Shown piece by piece: positions 36,728 to 46,387 of a stretch of DNA of 64,000 nt. The notes under the pieces are model-generated. The model was not told the DNA's origin. It searched no databases and worked only from the letters and a program-made list of their open reading frames with translations. Within the stretch, counting starts at the first letter, position 1. Each line of letters begins with the position of its first letter. Source of the stretch: Fibrobacter sp. UWEL (GTDB lineage: Bacteria; Fibrobacterota; Fibrobacteria; Fibrobacterales; Fibrobacteraceae); contig NZ_FRBE01000004.1 of assembly GCF_900142535.1 (NCBI RefSeq), positions 124,001-188,000 on the forward strand, written 5' to 3'. Position numbers and translations under genes: made by a program.

Positions 36728-38110
36728 TTAGAAAAGCAGTGTGACGCCTACGCCTACAAGGCCCACGGCGGCTATACCAAAACCAACGGCGCGCAACGTC
36801 TGTGCGTTTTCAATCTTATCACAACGGTCGTCGTATTCTTTACGGGTAAGCGTTTTCTTTTCGCTTTCCTTCTTGGCCTTGCTGTTGAAGACTGCGGCCA
36901 TGACGCCACCGCCAATCATGACAGCCCCTGCGATAGCGGGCGGAATCCAGGATTTCTTGCTTCCCTTGTCCTGTGCGGAAGCGTCCTTGGCTGCATCGCT
37001 GGCGGCAGTGTTCTTGCCGTTTTCCTGTTCCGTTGAGTCTGCCACAGAGGGCACTAGGGCAGTGGAATCTCTGGATGCTAATTTCTTGACGATGGGGGCG
37101 GGCTTAGTAGAATCGCCGACAATGGCGTTGGAGGTGATTTCTCCCTTTACCTTGGCACGGTTGATCGCTTTCTTGTTGCCCCAGAACCAACGGCCCATAA
37201 GGTCCTTTTCCTGGTAGGCGGCGGTGAATTCTACGCGGCCTCTAAAGTTCTGCATTTTTCCGCTGGTACCTAAAGGCAGCTGAACTTGTTGGTCCAGAAT
37301 GTTGACGATCACATGGGAAAAGTTTCTGCCGGTAGGTAAGGATGCCACGTTAAAGAGCTCCGCACCGTTTAGGTAATAAGCTCCTGCCACGTTCTTGTTA
37401 AGGTCTAAGTAAAAGTCCAGATATTCCGGTTCAAGAACGATTTTCACGTTGGCGCTGCTCTTTTCCAGGGAATCGTTTATGACGTTGATCCGGTCTACGA
37501 AAAGAGGTGCAAATTCATCGCGAGCCTTTCGGACGACGACTTCGCCGCACTTATCTACCCAGCGGTCCAGCAGGCTTTTCTGCTGGTTCATTAAGACCTC
37601 ATCGTAGTACAAGTTGAAATCGTAGGTGGCGTCAAATGCACCTTCCAAGTCAAGAGGTTCCAGGTCCACGTTGCCGCTCAGTTTCAAAAGCCTATCCTTG
37701 GATACCAGAATGCCTCCAAGTGCATTTGCACAAACTTGAATCTGCTCCGTTCTTTCCGCCAGGGAGTTTCCCATCTTTACGGTACTCAGTCGCACTTCGC
37801 CGGTTACTTCCATGTACTGGTTTTCAAATTCGGGAAGGTCGATGGAATAGAAATGTCCGCATTCCTCGTCCAACACGTCGTTGATGGAAATCATGGAGCA
37901 GCGGTCGTTCATCTCGGCGATTTTCTTTGCCCGGGAGAGCAAATTGTCCAGCTGGGGATTTTCTGCACCCATCTCCAGCTTGAGACTTTCCAGGTTTCGC
38001 TGCAGGTTTTGCAGTTCGCTGGGATCCTTGACGAACACGGAGACGGTCTGGCTTGCAAAAGAAGCCATGGCCAGAGCGCTTACAATTTTTGCGACTTTAA
38101 AAAAGCTCAT
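36728..38110 (-). CDS. Hypothetical envelope protein with two C-terminal membrane helices
   Basis: Protein of 460 residues from the ATG at 38110 (a TTG 6 bases earlier is possible). It has a signal-like N-terminus (KVAKIVSALAMASFASQTVS), a mixed helical/beta body with four spaced cysteines, a Ser/Lys/Asp-rich linker (about 335-375), then a hydrophobic segment IPPAIAGAVMIGGGVMAAV, a charged loop and a second helix at the very end (VGFGIAAVGLVGVGVTLLF). I do not recognise a family. It lies between ispD and the repeat lipoprotein on the same strand. Confidence 0.6.
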   Translation of the reverse strand: MSFFKVAKIVSALAMASFASQTVSVFVKDPSELQNLQRNLESLKLEMGAENPQLDNLLSRAKKIAEMNDRCSMISINDVLDEECGHFYSIDLPEFENQYMEVTGEVRLSTVKMGNSLAERTEQIQVCANALGGILVSKDRLLKLSGNVDLEPLDLEGAFDATYDFNLYYDEVLMNQQKSLLDRWVDKCGEVVVRKARDEFAPLFVDRINVINDSLEKSSANVKIVLEPEYLDFYLDLNKNVAGAYYLNGAELFNVASLPTGRNFSHVIVNILDQQVQLPLGTSGKMQNFRGRVEFTAAYQEKDLMGRWFWGNKKAINRAKVKGEITSNAIVGDSTKPAPIVKKLASRDSTALVPSVADSTEQENGKNTAASDAAKDASAQDKGSKKSWIPPAIAGAVMIGGGVMAAVFNSKAKKESEKKTLTRKEYDDRCDKIENAQTLRAVGFGIAAVGLVGVGVTLLF

Positions 38111-38164
38111 ATCCAAAAACCACGATGCTTGAGTTGGCCCAAAACAAATCCCTCAAATACGAAT

Positions 38165-38890
38165 TTAATAAAAATGGGCGAAGGTTGCGAAACGTTCGAA
38201 ATCTTCGGGGGTGGTTAGCTTGTCGTTCATGGCGGCGCCCTTCACGATATAGACCGGTTCGCCAAAAAATTCCAGGATGCTAGCCTCGTCGGTGGGGACA
38301 AAGTTCAGGGGCTCTGCGGCAATTCGTTTGTACAAAGTCTTAAGTACGTCAATGCGGGCGGCCTGTGGGGTCTGGGCCATCCAGACGGTATTGCGGTCGA
38401 TGGTTTTCTGGACTTGTCCGTCAACGGCAATTTTAATGGTATCTACGGCGGGTTTTGCCACCAGGCAAGCACCCTTCTCCACAAGAGTGCGGCAGACGTC
38501 CAGAATGATTTCCCTGCTGATGAAGGGGCGGGCAACGTCATGTACGAGAACGTACTTTGCGGAACTGGTCAGGGCGTTGACGCCATTTTCTACGGACTGC
38601 CAGCGTTCTGCACCGCCCACAACAATTTTCAGCTTGGCCCGCATTTCTGGAGTGAGGCTGGCGCAGTTCTTGTCTGCTGCCGATCCGAAAAGCTCGTTTT
38701 CAAAATGGCTTTTCCAGTCGGCAGGTACGGCCATGACGACTTCGGCAATTTCGTCCATCTGCAGGAAGGTTTCCAGACAGTAGCGATACACTGGCTTGCC
38801 GCCCATGAGCATCAGCTGCTTGGGGATGTTTCCGCCCATACGCTTGCCTAAGCCACCTGCGGGCAAAACCACTGCAAACTTCTTATCCAT
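38165..38890 (-). CDS. ispD: 2-C-methyl-D-erythritol 4-phosphate cytidylyltransferase
   Basis: Protein of 241 residues making CDP-methylerythritol in the MEP isoprenoid pathway. The nucleotide-binding motif LPAGGLGKRMGGNIPKQ lies at the start, followed by VVGGAERWQSVENG, VLVHDVARPF and TPQAAR, all typical of IspD. The ATG at 38890 is preferred over upstream codons because the family begins just before the AAGG loop and AGGCGG lies upstream. No ispF is adjacent. It is the first gene of the minus-strand group ending at 35070. Confidence 0.93.
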   Translation of the reverse strand: MDKKFAVVLPAGGLGKRMGGNIPKQLMLMGGKPVYRYCLETFLQMDEIAEVVMAVPADWKSHFENELFGSAADKNCASLTPEMRAKLKIVVGGAERWQSVENGVNALTSSAKYVLVHDVARPFISREIILDVCRTLVEKGACLVAKPAVDTIKIAVDGQVQKTIDRNTVWMAQTPQAARIDVLKTLYKRIAAEPLNFVPTDEASILEFFGEPVYIVKGAAMNDKLTTPEDFERFATFAHFY

Positions 38891-39108
38891 AAAAACCGCC
38901 TGAAAGAGCTTGATGAAATGTGTGCTACAAGGTAGAAAATGTTTATGGTTCAGCAATTTTCTTTTGGACAATTTTCTTGTTTAAATCTTTTTACGAAAAT
39001 AATTCAAATAAATCCACCCATTAGAACGTGTATAGAAATAGGTGGGAGGTTCTCTCTTGCCTAGCCTTGACAGGCTTATGTCTATAACTTATCTTAAGGA
39101 GGTGGTAT

Positions 39109-39354
39109 TTGCCCACGCTTTTAAAAATTTTTGGTTTAAGGTTCTTTTTCTATTCAGCAGAGCATGAACCCGTTCACATTCATGTCGAAAATGCTGATGG
39201 AATGGCAAAATTTGATATTCAGGATGGTAACGTATCTTTGACGTCGAATGATGGTCTTAAACCAAAGGATTTGAAACTTGCGGAGTCTATTGTGGAAGAG
39301 AATAAGACTATTTTCGAACACGAATGGATTAAGTATTTTGGAAAGGAAAAATGA
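39109..39354 (+). CDS. DUF4160 family protein, TTG start
   Basis: Protein of 81 residues. TTG at 39109 is the start because AAGGAGG lies 6 bases upstream and no ATG fits. It has the DUF4160 pattern: a LKIFGLRFFFYSAEHEPVHIHV strand with the EH.PVHIHV motif, a middle FDIQDG and the end FEHEWIKYF. DUF4160 and DUF2442 genes often form pairs considered toxin-antitoxin-like; the activity is unknown. The stop overlaps the next start (ATGA at 39351). Confidence 0.85.
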   Translation: MPTLLKIFGLRFFFYSAEHEPVHIHVENADGMAKFDIQDGNVSLTSNDGLKPKDLKLAESIVEENKTIFEHEWIKYFGKEK

Positions 39355-39593
39355 AGAAAAGCGATTTGAAAAATATTCGTCTTGTAAGTGACGGAATAGA
39401 ATTGACTGCAGGAGATGGCTCTCTTGCAACGCTTTCCTTTTCGGACTTTCCTCGATTGAATCAGGCTGAGGATTCTTTGCGGAATGATTTTTCTGTTGGG
39501 GATTTTGGATTAAGATGGGAGTCTTTGGATGAAGACATTTCCTTTGATTCAATATTCTATCCAGAACGTTATCCTTTAAAAGCGAAGCTTTAA
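39351..39593 (+). CDS. DUF2442 family protein
   Basis: Protein of 80 residues with the DUF2442 pattern: SDGIELTAGDGSLATLSFSDFPRLNQA and the closing RWESLDEDISFDSIFY. It is translationally coupled to the DUF4160 gene. In such pairs this is taken to be the antitoxin or DNA-binding partner, which is an inference. A terminator follows directly. Confidence 0.85.
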   Translation: MKKSDLKNIRLVSDGIELTAGDGSLATLSFSDFPRLNQAEDSLRNDFSVGDFGLRWESLDEDISFDSIFYPERYPLKAKL

Positions 39594-39595
39594 TA

Positions 39596-39628
39596 AAAAA
39601 ACAGATGGTTCATCACCATCTGTTTTTT
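39596..39628. terminator. Bidirectional terminator
   Basis: ACAGATGG pairs with CCATCTGT around a 5-base loop, with A run before and T run after. It serves the DUF2442 gene and, on the other strand, the symporter gene ending at 39695. Confidence 0.8.
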
Positions 39629-39694
39629 ATCACTTGCTTATTATTCCTGCGGAATAAAAATCTGCGGCGGAGCCCGCGACGATCTAGCCGGTGT

Positions 39695-41137
39695 TTATTC
39701 GCCTACCTTGCCGTCGTGCAAACGGTCCAGGAAGTCCTTGGTTTCCAGAGCCACAATGCCGCTCAACAGAATCAGGGCCACCAGGTTGGGGAATGCCATG
39801 AGGCCGTTGAAAATGTCTGCGCAGGTCCACACAGCACTTACGGTCAGGTAGGGGCCTACGAAGATTGCCAAGATGTAAATCCAGCGGTAGGTGAGGATTG
39901 CCTTGTGGTTCTTGCGGCCAATCAGGTACTGCAGGCACTTTTCAGAATAGTAAGCCCAGCCGAGAATGGTGGTGAATGCAAAGAACACCAGGGCGATTGC
40001 CAGGAAGTAAGGAGCAATCATTGCACCGCCGGGGATAATTGCCAAGCCGCGGGAGAATGCTTCCATAGTGATGTTCACGCCTTCAAGGCCAAGCTTCGGG
40101 TCCCAAGCGCCGGAGACCACAATGGCAAGGCCCGTCATGGTACAAATGATGATGGTGTCAAAGAAAGTACCGGTCATGCAGACAAGACCCTGACGGACAG
40201 GTTCCTTAGTCTTTGCGGCTGCAGCTGCAATAGGTGCAGAGCCAAGGCCAGCTTCGTTACTAAAGATGCCGCGGGCGATACCCTTCTGCATGGCGATAAA
40301 GATGGTGCCCACCACACCGCCGGTTACTGCGCTGGGGTTGAAAGCTGCCTTCACGATAGTTTCGATGGCTTCAGAAATGTGAGAGAAGTTCAGGAGGAGC
40401 AACAGCACGCAAGCCACGATGTAAAGGATGGCCATCACGGGAACGATGTAGGTAGAAACCTTGGCGATGCGCTTCAAACCGCCGATGATCACGAATGCGG
40501 CGAAAGCGGTGACGAATACGCCTGCGATTGCGGTAGTGATGCTGACGGAGTTACCGCCGATGTTCACGAATTCAGAAGCGTTGGGAGTCAGGCGAGCCAT
40601 GGCGCTGGTAATGCCGTTCACCTGAGTGATAGTACCGATGCCCATGACGCCGGCGCAAACACCGAAGATGGCGAACAAGGTAGCGAGCCACTTCATGTTC
40701 CAGCCAAAGCGTTCCTTAAGACCGTGTTCAATGTAGAAGAAGGGGCCGCCCAGAACCTTGCCGTCCTTATCCATGGAGCGGTACTTCACAGCCAGCAAAC
40801 CTTCGGCATACTTGGTGGCCATGCCCAGGAATGCGGCCACTTCCATCCAGAAGAGAGCGCCGGGTCCGCCGGTACCGATTGCGGTTGCAACACCCACGAT
40901 GTTACCCGTACCGATGGTAGCGGCAAGTGCGGTGCAGAGTGCGCCAAAGCTAGAGACTTCGCCTTCGCCGCCCTTTTCGTTGTGCAGCATGTAGCGGAGG
41001 GCGTTGGGCAGGTTCATGACCTGCAGGCAGCCCAAGCGGATGGTTAAGAGGAAACCGACAAAGAGAACGATCAGGATCAGGGGAATTCCCCAGACATAAC
41101 CGTCAATGGTATCTAGAAAAGCGGTAAAAGCTTCCAT
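39695..41137 (-). CDS. Sodium:alanine/glycine symporter (AGCS family)
   Basis: Protein of 480 residues from the ATG at 41137 (AAGG upstream; upstream codons would add an unrelated tail). The pattern is AGCS: GIPLILIVLFVGFLLTIRLG, then the signature SSFGALCTALAATIGTGNIVGVATAI, GALFWMEVAAFLGMATKYAE, and GIARGIFSNEAGLGSAPIAAAAAKT, with about ten membrane helices. It imports alanine or glycine with sodium. The gene stands alone. Confidence 0.93.
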   Translation of the reverse strand: MEAFTAFLDTIDGYVWGIPLILIVLFVGFLLTIRLGCLQVMNLPNALRYMLHNEKGGEGEVSSFGALCTALAATIGTGNIVGVATAIGTGGPGALFWMEVAAFLGMATKYAEGLLAVKYRSMDKDGKVLGGPFFYIEHGLKERFGWNMKWLATLFAIFGVCAGVMGIGTITQVNGITSAMARLTPNASEFVNIGGNSVSITTAIAGVFVTAFAAFVIIGGLKRIAKVSTYIVPVMAILYIVACVLLLLLNFSHISEAIETIVKAAFNPSAVTGGVVGTIFIAMQKGIARGIFSNEAGLGSAPIAAAAAKTKEPVRQGLVCMTGTFFDTIIICTMTGLAIVVSGAWDPKLGLEGVNITMEAFSRGLAIIPGGAMIAPYFLAIALVFFAFTTILGWAYYSEKCLQYLIGRKNHKAILTYRWIYILAIFVGPYLTVSAVWTCADIFNGLMAFPNLVALILLSGIVALETKDFLDRLHDGKVGE

Positions 41138-41477
41138 TTTGAACCTTTTGGTTGTGCGGGTGGCGCAAACGCCTAACTCGCTATGAATAGAACATATGCA
41201 AAAAAAGATAGCAACAAATATGCCAACTTGTTGACAGTCAATAAGAAACAACAGCTATAAGGTTGGTGGGCTTGCATAGCAAGTGATTGAACTTTACATT
41301 TTGTGTAGTGCGTTATGGCCCTCTTGTAAAAAAACTGCGGGCTGAGCGTTTGTAGAAAGTTGCTAAATTTTGTCACAGAAAAATTTAACCCCGCGGCAGC
41401 CCCGCGGGACCCTCGCGACGAAATCCTGTCAAAAAATTCAAGACCTGGAATTCTGCGGGGACACAAAGGAATGAAAT

Positions 41478-42950
41478 ATGTGCGATTGCTGCAATAATAA
41501 GCGTCCGGTCCGTGTACGTTTTGCCCCTAGCCCCACTGGCTACCTCCACGTTGGCGGTGCCCGTACTGCTATTTACAACTACTTCTTTGCAAAGGCTATG
41601 GGTGGCGTTTTCTACCTGCGTATCGAAGATACCGACCGTAAGCGCTATAACGAAACTGCGCTCCACGACCTGATGCGCGACCTGAAGTGGTTGGGCCTCC
41701 AGTGGGACGAAGGTCCGGGTTGCGAAGGCAGCTGCGGTCCTTACTTCCAGAGCGATCGTCTGGCTATCTATAACGAACAGATCAAGAAGTTGCTGGATTC
41801 CGGCGACGCCTACTACTGCTTCTGCACCGAAGAACGCCTGCAGGAAGTTCGTGCCGAACAGGAAAAGGCCGGCGTTTCTGTGACTGGTTATGACCGTCAC
41901 TGCCGTAGCATTTCCCGCGAAGAAGCTGAAGCCCGCATTGCCGCTGGCGAAAAGGCTGTGATCCGCTTCAAGGTTCCCGAAACTGGCGTTACCGAATTCG
42001 ATGACGTGATCCGCGGTCACATTGCTTACCAGAACGAACTGCTGGACGACTTGGTCTTGATCAAGCGCGACGGCTATCCCACTTATCATTTTGCATCTGT
42101 TGTGGACGACCACCTGATGGGTACTTCTCATGTGCTCCGTGGTGACGAATGGATTTCTTCTACTCCCAAGCACGAATTGCTGTACAAGGCTTTCGGTTGG
42201 GAACCTCCTGTATGGTGCCACCTGCCGGTGATTCTCGACAAGAACGGCGGTAAGCTTTCCAAGCGTAAGGGTGCCGCTTCCGTCGGTGACTTCCGCGATC
42301 TGGGCTACCTGCCCGAAACTCTCGTGAACTACCTGGCTCTCCTGGGCTGGAATCCGGGTGACGACCGCGAAGTCATGAAGCTGCAGGAAATGATCGATGC
42401 CTTCAAGCTGGAACGCATCAATCCCAAGTCCGCTATGTTCGACGAAAAGAAACTGCAGTGGATGAACGGCCAGCACATTCACATGTGCGACGACGCAGCT
42501 CTCCTCTCTATCATGAAGGAAGGCCTTGCCGCCAAGGGCTTTGACCTGTCCAACGAACCGGAAGCACGTCTCCTGGAAATCGTTAAGAACCTGAAGCCTC
42601 GTGCACACTTCGTCCAGGATTTGGCTGAAATGTCCACCTACTTCTTCAAGGCTCCGGAAACCTACGACGAAAAGGGCGCCAAGAAGCACTTCGGCGAAGG
42701 CTCCAAGGCTCTGTGCCTGCAGGTTCGCGACATGCTTGCTTCCATCGAAGATTTCAAGACTCCGGTGATCGAAAAGGAATTCTACGCTCTCGCAGAACGT
42801 ATCGGCCACAAGGTGGGCGAACTGGTGGGCGCTCCTCGTTTGGCTGTGTCTGGCGTTACCGCTGGTCCTGGCCTGTGGGAACTTTTCGAACTGCTGGGTA
42901 AGGAAGAAACCCTCCGCCGTATCGACGTGGCTCTGCCCCTGATGGGCTAA
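41478..42950 (+). CDS. gltX: Glutamyl-tRNA synthetase
   Basis: Protein of 490 residues with RFAPSPTGYLHVGGARTA (the HIGH-type motif) and KLSKRKGAASV (the KMSKS-type motif). A short Cys-rich start (CDCCNNK) precedes the catalytic domain. The tRNA-binding C-terminal region ends normally. AAGGA precedes the ATG. About 225 bases lie upstream without a gene; they contain a CCCGCGG/CCGCGGG hairpin (41390-41407) but no T-box that I can see. Confidence 0.95.
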   Translation: MCDCCNNKRPVRVRFAPSPTGYLHVGGARTAIYNYFFAKAMGGVFYLRIEDTDRKRYNETALHDLMRDLKWLGLQWDEGPGCEGSCGPYFQSDRLAIYNEQIKKLLDSGDAYYCFCTEERLQEVRAEQEKAGVSVTGYDRHCRSISREEAEARIAAGEKAVIRFKVPETGVTEFDDVIRGHIAYQNELLDDLVLIKRDGYPTYHFASVVDDHLMGTSHVLRGDEWISSTPKHELLYKAFGWEPPVWCHLPVILDKNGGKLSKRKGAASVGDFRDLGYLPETLVNYLALLGWNPGDDREVMKLQEMIDAFKLERINPKSAMFDEKKLQWMNGQHIHMCDDAALLSIMKEGLAAKGFDLSNEPEARLLEIVKNLKPRAHFVQDLAEMSTYFFKAPETYDEKGAKKHFGEGSKALCLQVRDMLASIEDFKTPVIEKEFYALAERIGHKVGELVGAPRLAVSGVTAGPGLWELFELLGKEETLRRIDVALPLMG

Positions 42951-42983
42951 TCACCTCGGCGAGCTCGGCGACCTGGAAAAAAC

Positions 42984-44228
42984 ATGAAGAATCAGTTCCC
43001 TCATAAGTTGTACACTCATAGGCTGTTCTGCCGCCGTTGCCAGCAGGTGACGGACCACGGCATTTATGCCCGCGAGATGTATACGACCCTTGGGGGAATG
43101 GAAGCGAACATTCCGCTGCTGTGTACCTGCAATGGATGCCAGACGCTCTTTGTAGCTTTCTCCAACGAATTCGTTTTCTGCAGACCCGATCAGGTGAACC
43201 AGGATTACTCCAAGGTTTTCGGTGTAAACCGCATTATTCCTGGGAACTGGCTTTACTTTAAGGGTGCGCAGAAACCCTGCGTCGTCAAGAGTGTGTTTCA
43301 TGCGCCGGACAAGGATGTGGTGAACATCTTTTACGATAACGGACCGGTCCAGACGGTGGAATGTCCCAAAGTGGAAATCCAGCAGGAAGAGGCTCCCGGC
43401 GGCTACCGTCTGTTGCCTGCCCAGAGTGCCCAGACGCTGATTGGCGATCACATCTATCACACCATACGAGATCAGTTTGGCGTTGCCGTCGGTCTTGTGT
43501 GGGATGGGGAGAAGGATAAGCTGGCGGTGCTCCTGAAGGATGGCATCCTGGTGTTGATTACCTTGCCCGATGCGGTCCAGAATATGCCCAACGACAAAAT
43601 GCTTGAAATGGTCCGCGGTAAGTTGACTCAAGTGTTCCCTCAGGAAGTGGGCAATATTACTCTGGACTCCAGCCGCGGTATTGTTTTCCTAAACGGCTTC
43701 ACCAAGAACTTGTCCATCAAACGTGCGATGGTGGCGTGCATCAACAGCCTTCCTAAGGTTCGTGGCTGCGTTGACTTCGTGAAGATTCAGCCCGAGGATT
43801 ACGCAACGGACGCGCAGATTGAACGCTTTGTCCTGACTCAATTGGAGCAGCCCTCGTCTAGATTGTTCGATTATCACGTAACGGTCCGTGCCGGCAAGGT
43901 CGAAGTGGACGCCCGTTGTGCGGAAAAATATTATTCCAAGGATTTGGAAAACAAATTGGCTGAATTGCCCGGGGTCATGGATTTGAATTGTCGCATCGAA
44001 AGGATTCCCGACGATGCCATGGAAAATGACTTGCTGTGCAAACAGATCGAAGCGGATTTGGCCTTGCATTCCATGCTCCAGGATACGTGTATTAAAGTTT
44101 CCTTCTCCCAGAAAAAATTCTTGCTGGAAGGTTTTGTCCATACCACATTCCAAAAGCAGTTGGCGTCTCTTTCTGTGATGAAGAAGGCGGTGACGACTGC
44201 GGTGGATAACCGTCTGCGACAGGTATAA
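42984..44228 (+). CDS. Zinc-ribbon protein with three BON-like modules
   Basis: Protein of 414 residues. The front holds a CxxC (16-19) and CxCxxC (47-52), a likely zinc ribbon. About 205-275, 275-345 and 345-414 look like three BON-type modules (alpha-beta units with GIVFLNGFTKN, GKVEVDARC and KFLLEGFV strands). There is no signal peptide, so it is probably cytosolic, which is unusual because BON domains are mostly periplasmic. Function unknown. It is followed after 15 bases by a WYL regulator, and may be co-transcribed with it. Confidence 0.6.
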   Translation: MKNQFPHKLYTHRLFCRRCQQVTDHGIYAREMYTTLGGMEANIPLLCTCNGCQTLFVAFSNEFVFCRPDQVNQDYSKVFGVNRIIPGNWLYFKGAQKPCVVKSVFHAPDKDVVNIFYDNGPVQTVECPKVEIQQEEAPGGYRLLPAQSAQTLIGDHIYHTIRDQFGVAVGLVWDGEKDKLAVLLKDGILVLITLPDAVQNMPNDKMLEMVRGKLTQVFPQEVGNITLDSSRGIVFLNGFTKNLSIKRAMVACINSLPKVRGCVDFVKIQPEDYATDAQIERFVLTQLEQPSSRLFDYHVTVRAGKVEVDARCAEKYYSKDLENKLAELPGVMDLNCRIERIPDDAMENDLLCKQIEADLALHSMLQDTCIKVSFSQKKFLLEGFVHTTFQKQLASLSVMKKAVTTAVDNRLRQV

Positions 44229-44243
44229 ATTTGAGGTGTCTCA

Positions 44244-45224
44244 ATGGCAACTGGATACGAAAAAATTAACGCAATCAAGAGTCTTTTGAAAACCAAGATG
44301 ACTGTGACTCAGCTGGCAAATTTGCTGGACTGCGGCCCCCGTACGGTGTTTCGCCATCTTGAAGTTTTGACCAAGGAAAACTGCGGCCTGCGCCGCACCA
44401 AGGAAAATGGCCAGACTTATTATGTTATTCAAACTGACAGGGAAGTGAACCTCAATCAGACCGTGGTGAAGCAGCTGGAAAAAATCAAGAAGAACATGTC
44501 CGGCGCCAACGCACAAGACATCAAGAATGTGAAATTGGTGGATCGGATCATCGAGCAGCTGAGTACGACAAATCCCGATGAGTTCAAGCCCGAAGCCATT
44601 ACCACCGACCCGGATTACATCCTGGATTACGGTCCCTTCAGCGACAACAAACTGCAGACCACCAGCATCAACCGCGTGCTGAAGGCAATCCACGATCACT
44701 TCATGGTCAAGATTTCCTACAAGCCGTCCTCTCACGAGGCTGAGCCCAGTATTTTTGAACTGCGTCCGGTGAAGATCATTATGCGTATGGATACATTGTA
44801 TCTAGTTGCGGCGGATGAAACCTACGAAACCACCGGCATTTTCAAGAATTTCCTTTTTGAAAATATCATTAACGTTCAAGAAACCAACACGGCGTTCCAG
44901 AAGATTGCTTTTGACGCAGGTCTGCATTACAAGCATGCATTTGGAAAGTATACGGATCCCAAGATGAAGCCGGAGGAAGTTTCCCTGCTGGTGAAGAACA
45001 AATGGCTGCAGACGCAGTTTGAACGTTCGCACTTTACGCCGGAAGCTATGCGCCGTATGGATAAGGATGGCAACATGATTGTGGATCTGAAGTTGCGCTT
45101 GACTCCGGATTTCAAGACTTGGCTGTTGGGCGTTTCTCCCGATGTGAAGATCTTGAAGCCCGCTTCCTTGAAGGATGAAATCAAGGAAATGTTGAAGAAG
45201 ACTTTAGCAGAGATGGACGATTAA
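44244..45224 (+). CDS. WYL-domain transcriptional regulator
   Basis: Protein of 326 residues. An N-terminal helix-turn-helix (VTQLANLLDCGPRTVFRHLEVL, about 14-40) is followed by a WYL domain (about 145-215, ISYKPSS...FELRPVKIIMRMDTLYLVAAD) and a WCX-type end. WYL proteins sense ligands such as oligonucleotides or nucleotides and often control repair or defence genes. The ligand here is unknown. It is packed between the BON protein and queA, 9 bases before the latter's ATG. Confidence 0.85.
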   Translation: MATGYEKINAIKSLLKTKMTVTQLANLLDCGPRTVFRHLEVLTKENCGLRRTKENGQTYYVIQTDREVNLNQTVVKQLEKIKKNMSGANAQDIKNVKLVDRIIEQLSTTNPDEFKPEAITTDPDYILDYGPFSDNKLQTTSINRVLKAIHDHFMVKISYKPSSHEAEPSIFELRPVKIIMRMDTLYLVAADETYETTGIFKNFLFENIINVQETNTAFQKIAFDAGLHYKHAFGKYTDPKMKPEEVSLLVKNKWLQTQFERSHFTPEAMRRMDKDGNMIVDLKLRLTPDFKTWLLGVSPDVKILKPASLKDEIKEMLKKTLAEMDD

Positions 45225-45233
45225 GCGTTGGCT

Positions 45234-46277
45234 ATGGAACACAATCTTTCTGATTACAGCTTTGAATTTCCGCCGGAACTGATTGCCAGCCGAACTGCTG
45301 GTAAGGGCAAGACCCGCATTTTGCACTGCCCTAAAAATGGCGGCGAGCGCCGCATTATGAAGGCTCCCGAAATTGTGGATCTTTTTAGGGCTGGCGATTG
45401 TCTGGTGGTGAACAACACGAAGGTGATTCCCGCCCGATTGTACGGCAAGACTATGCACGATGGGGAAGTGGAAACCCTGCTGGTTCAGGCTATGATTCCT
45501 GCTCCCTCGGGCGAGGCCCGTTATGAGGCGCAGGTCCGCCCGGGCAAGGCTTTTAAGGTTGGCCGCGAGTTGATCATCGCCGGCGTGAAGACTACGGTGG
45601 AATCCATCAACGAAGATGGTAGCCGCGTGCTGCGTTTTGCGGTTACGCCCATCGAGTTGGAAGCGGTCATGAATGCTCAAGGTCATGTCCCGCTGCCGCC
45701 CTACATAAACCGTCCGGATGACGAAGAAGACAAGAAGGCCTATCAGACTATTTTCGCGAAGTATTCTGGCGCAGTGGCCGCACCGACGGCTAGCCTCCAC
45801 TTCAGTGAGGAAATGCTGGACGCGTTAAAGGCGAAGGGCGTGTACGTCGCCGAAGTGACACTTCATGTGGGGCCTGGCACCTTCCAGAATATTTCCGTAG
45901 AGGATTTCACCCAGCATAAGATGCACGGGGAACACTACGAGCTGACTCAGGAAAACGCCGACATTATCAATAAGGCAAAGGCTGCAGGCGGCCGCGTGGT
46001 GACCGTGGGTACTACAAGCACTCGCGTGGTGGAAACCATTGCATCTGAGGATGGCGTGGTGCGGGCTCAGGCGGGCGTCACACATGCGTTCTTCTATCCG
46101 GGTTACCGCTACAAGATTGTGGATGGGCTGCTGACCAATTTCCACTGGCCCAAGAGTTCCCTGATCCTTCTGGTGTCCGCGTTCTATGGACGTGAAAACA
46201 CGCTGGCCGCTTATAAGATGGCCGTGGAGAATCAGCTGAAACTCTTTAGCTACGGCGACGGAATGCTGATCCTTTAA
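45234..46277 (+). CDS. queA: S-adenosylmethionine:tRNA ribosyltransferase-isomerase
   Basis: Protein of 347 residues that adds the cyclopentene ring precursor to queuosine in tRNA. Family motifs: LSDYSFEFPPELIA at the start, VVNNTKVIPARL, HVPLPPYI, TASLHFSEEM, HVGPGTFQ and FHWPKSSLILLVSAF. The ATG at 45234 matches the usual start; an in-frame TTG at 45228 is possible. A strong terminator follows. Confidence 0.95.
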   Translation: MEHNLSDYSFEFPPELIASRTAGKGKTRILHCPKNGGERRIMKAPEIVDLFRAGDCLVVNNTKVIPARLYGKTMHDGEVETLLVQAMIPAPSGEARYEAQVRPGKAFKVGRELIIAGVKTTVESINEDGSRVLRFAVTPIELEAVMNAQGHVPLPPYINRPDDEEDKKAYQTIFAKYSGAVAAPTASLHFSEEMLDALKAKGVYVAEVTLHVGPGTFQNISVEDFTQHKMHGEHYELTQENADIINKAKAAGGRVVTVGTTSTRVVETIASEDGVVRAQAGVTHAFFYPGYRYKIVDGLLTNFHWPKSSLILLVSAFYGRENTLAAYKMAVENQLKLFSYGDGMLIL

Positions 46278-46281
46278 AAGT

Positions 46282-46304
46282 GGCCCCCTGGGGGCCCTTT
46301 TTTT
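46282..46304 (+). terminator. Rho-independent terminator after queA
   Basis: GGCCCCCTGGGGGCC palindrome followed by CTTTTTTT, 5 bases after the stop. Confidence 0.85.
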
Positions 46305-46387
46305 GTGGGCGCAGGGTGCCGCGCTGGTTCTCGCGGGGGGCTTTGGGTGGCGCGCGGGTGTTAAAAACAGGTGTTTTCGGGATTTCG

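Noticed and set aside
39067-39095. Promoter TTGACA-N17-TATCTT before the DUF4160 gene
   Set aside because: The start of such a transcript would fall at or after the ribosome site, leaving it out of the mRNA.
41252-41477. T-box or amino-acid riboswitch before gltX or the symporter
   Set aside because: I found only a short GC hairpin and none of the conserved motifs of T-box or glycine riboswitches.
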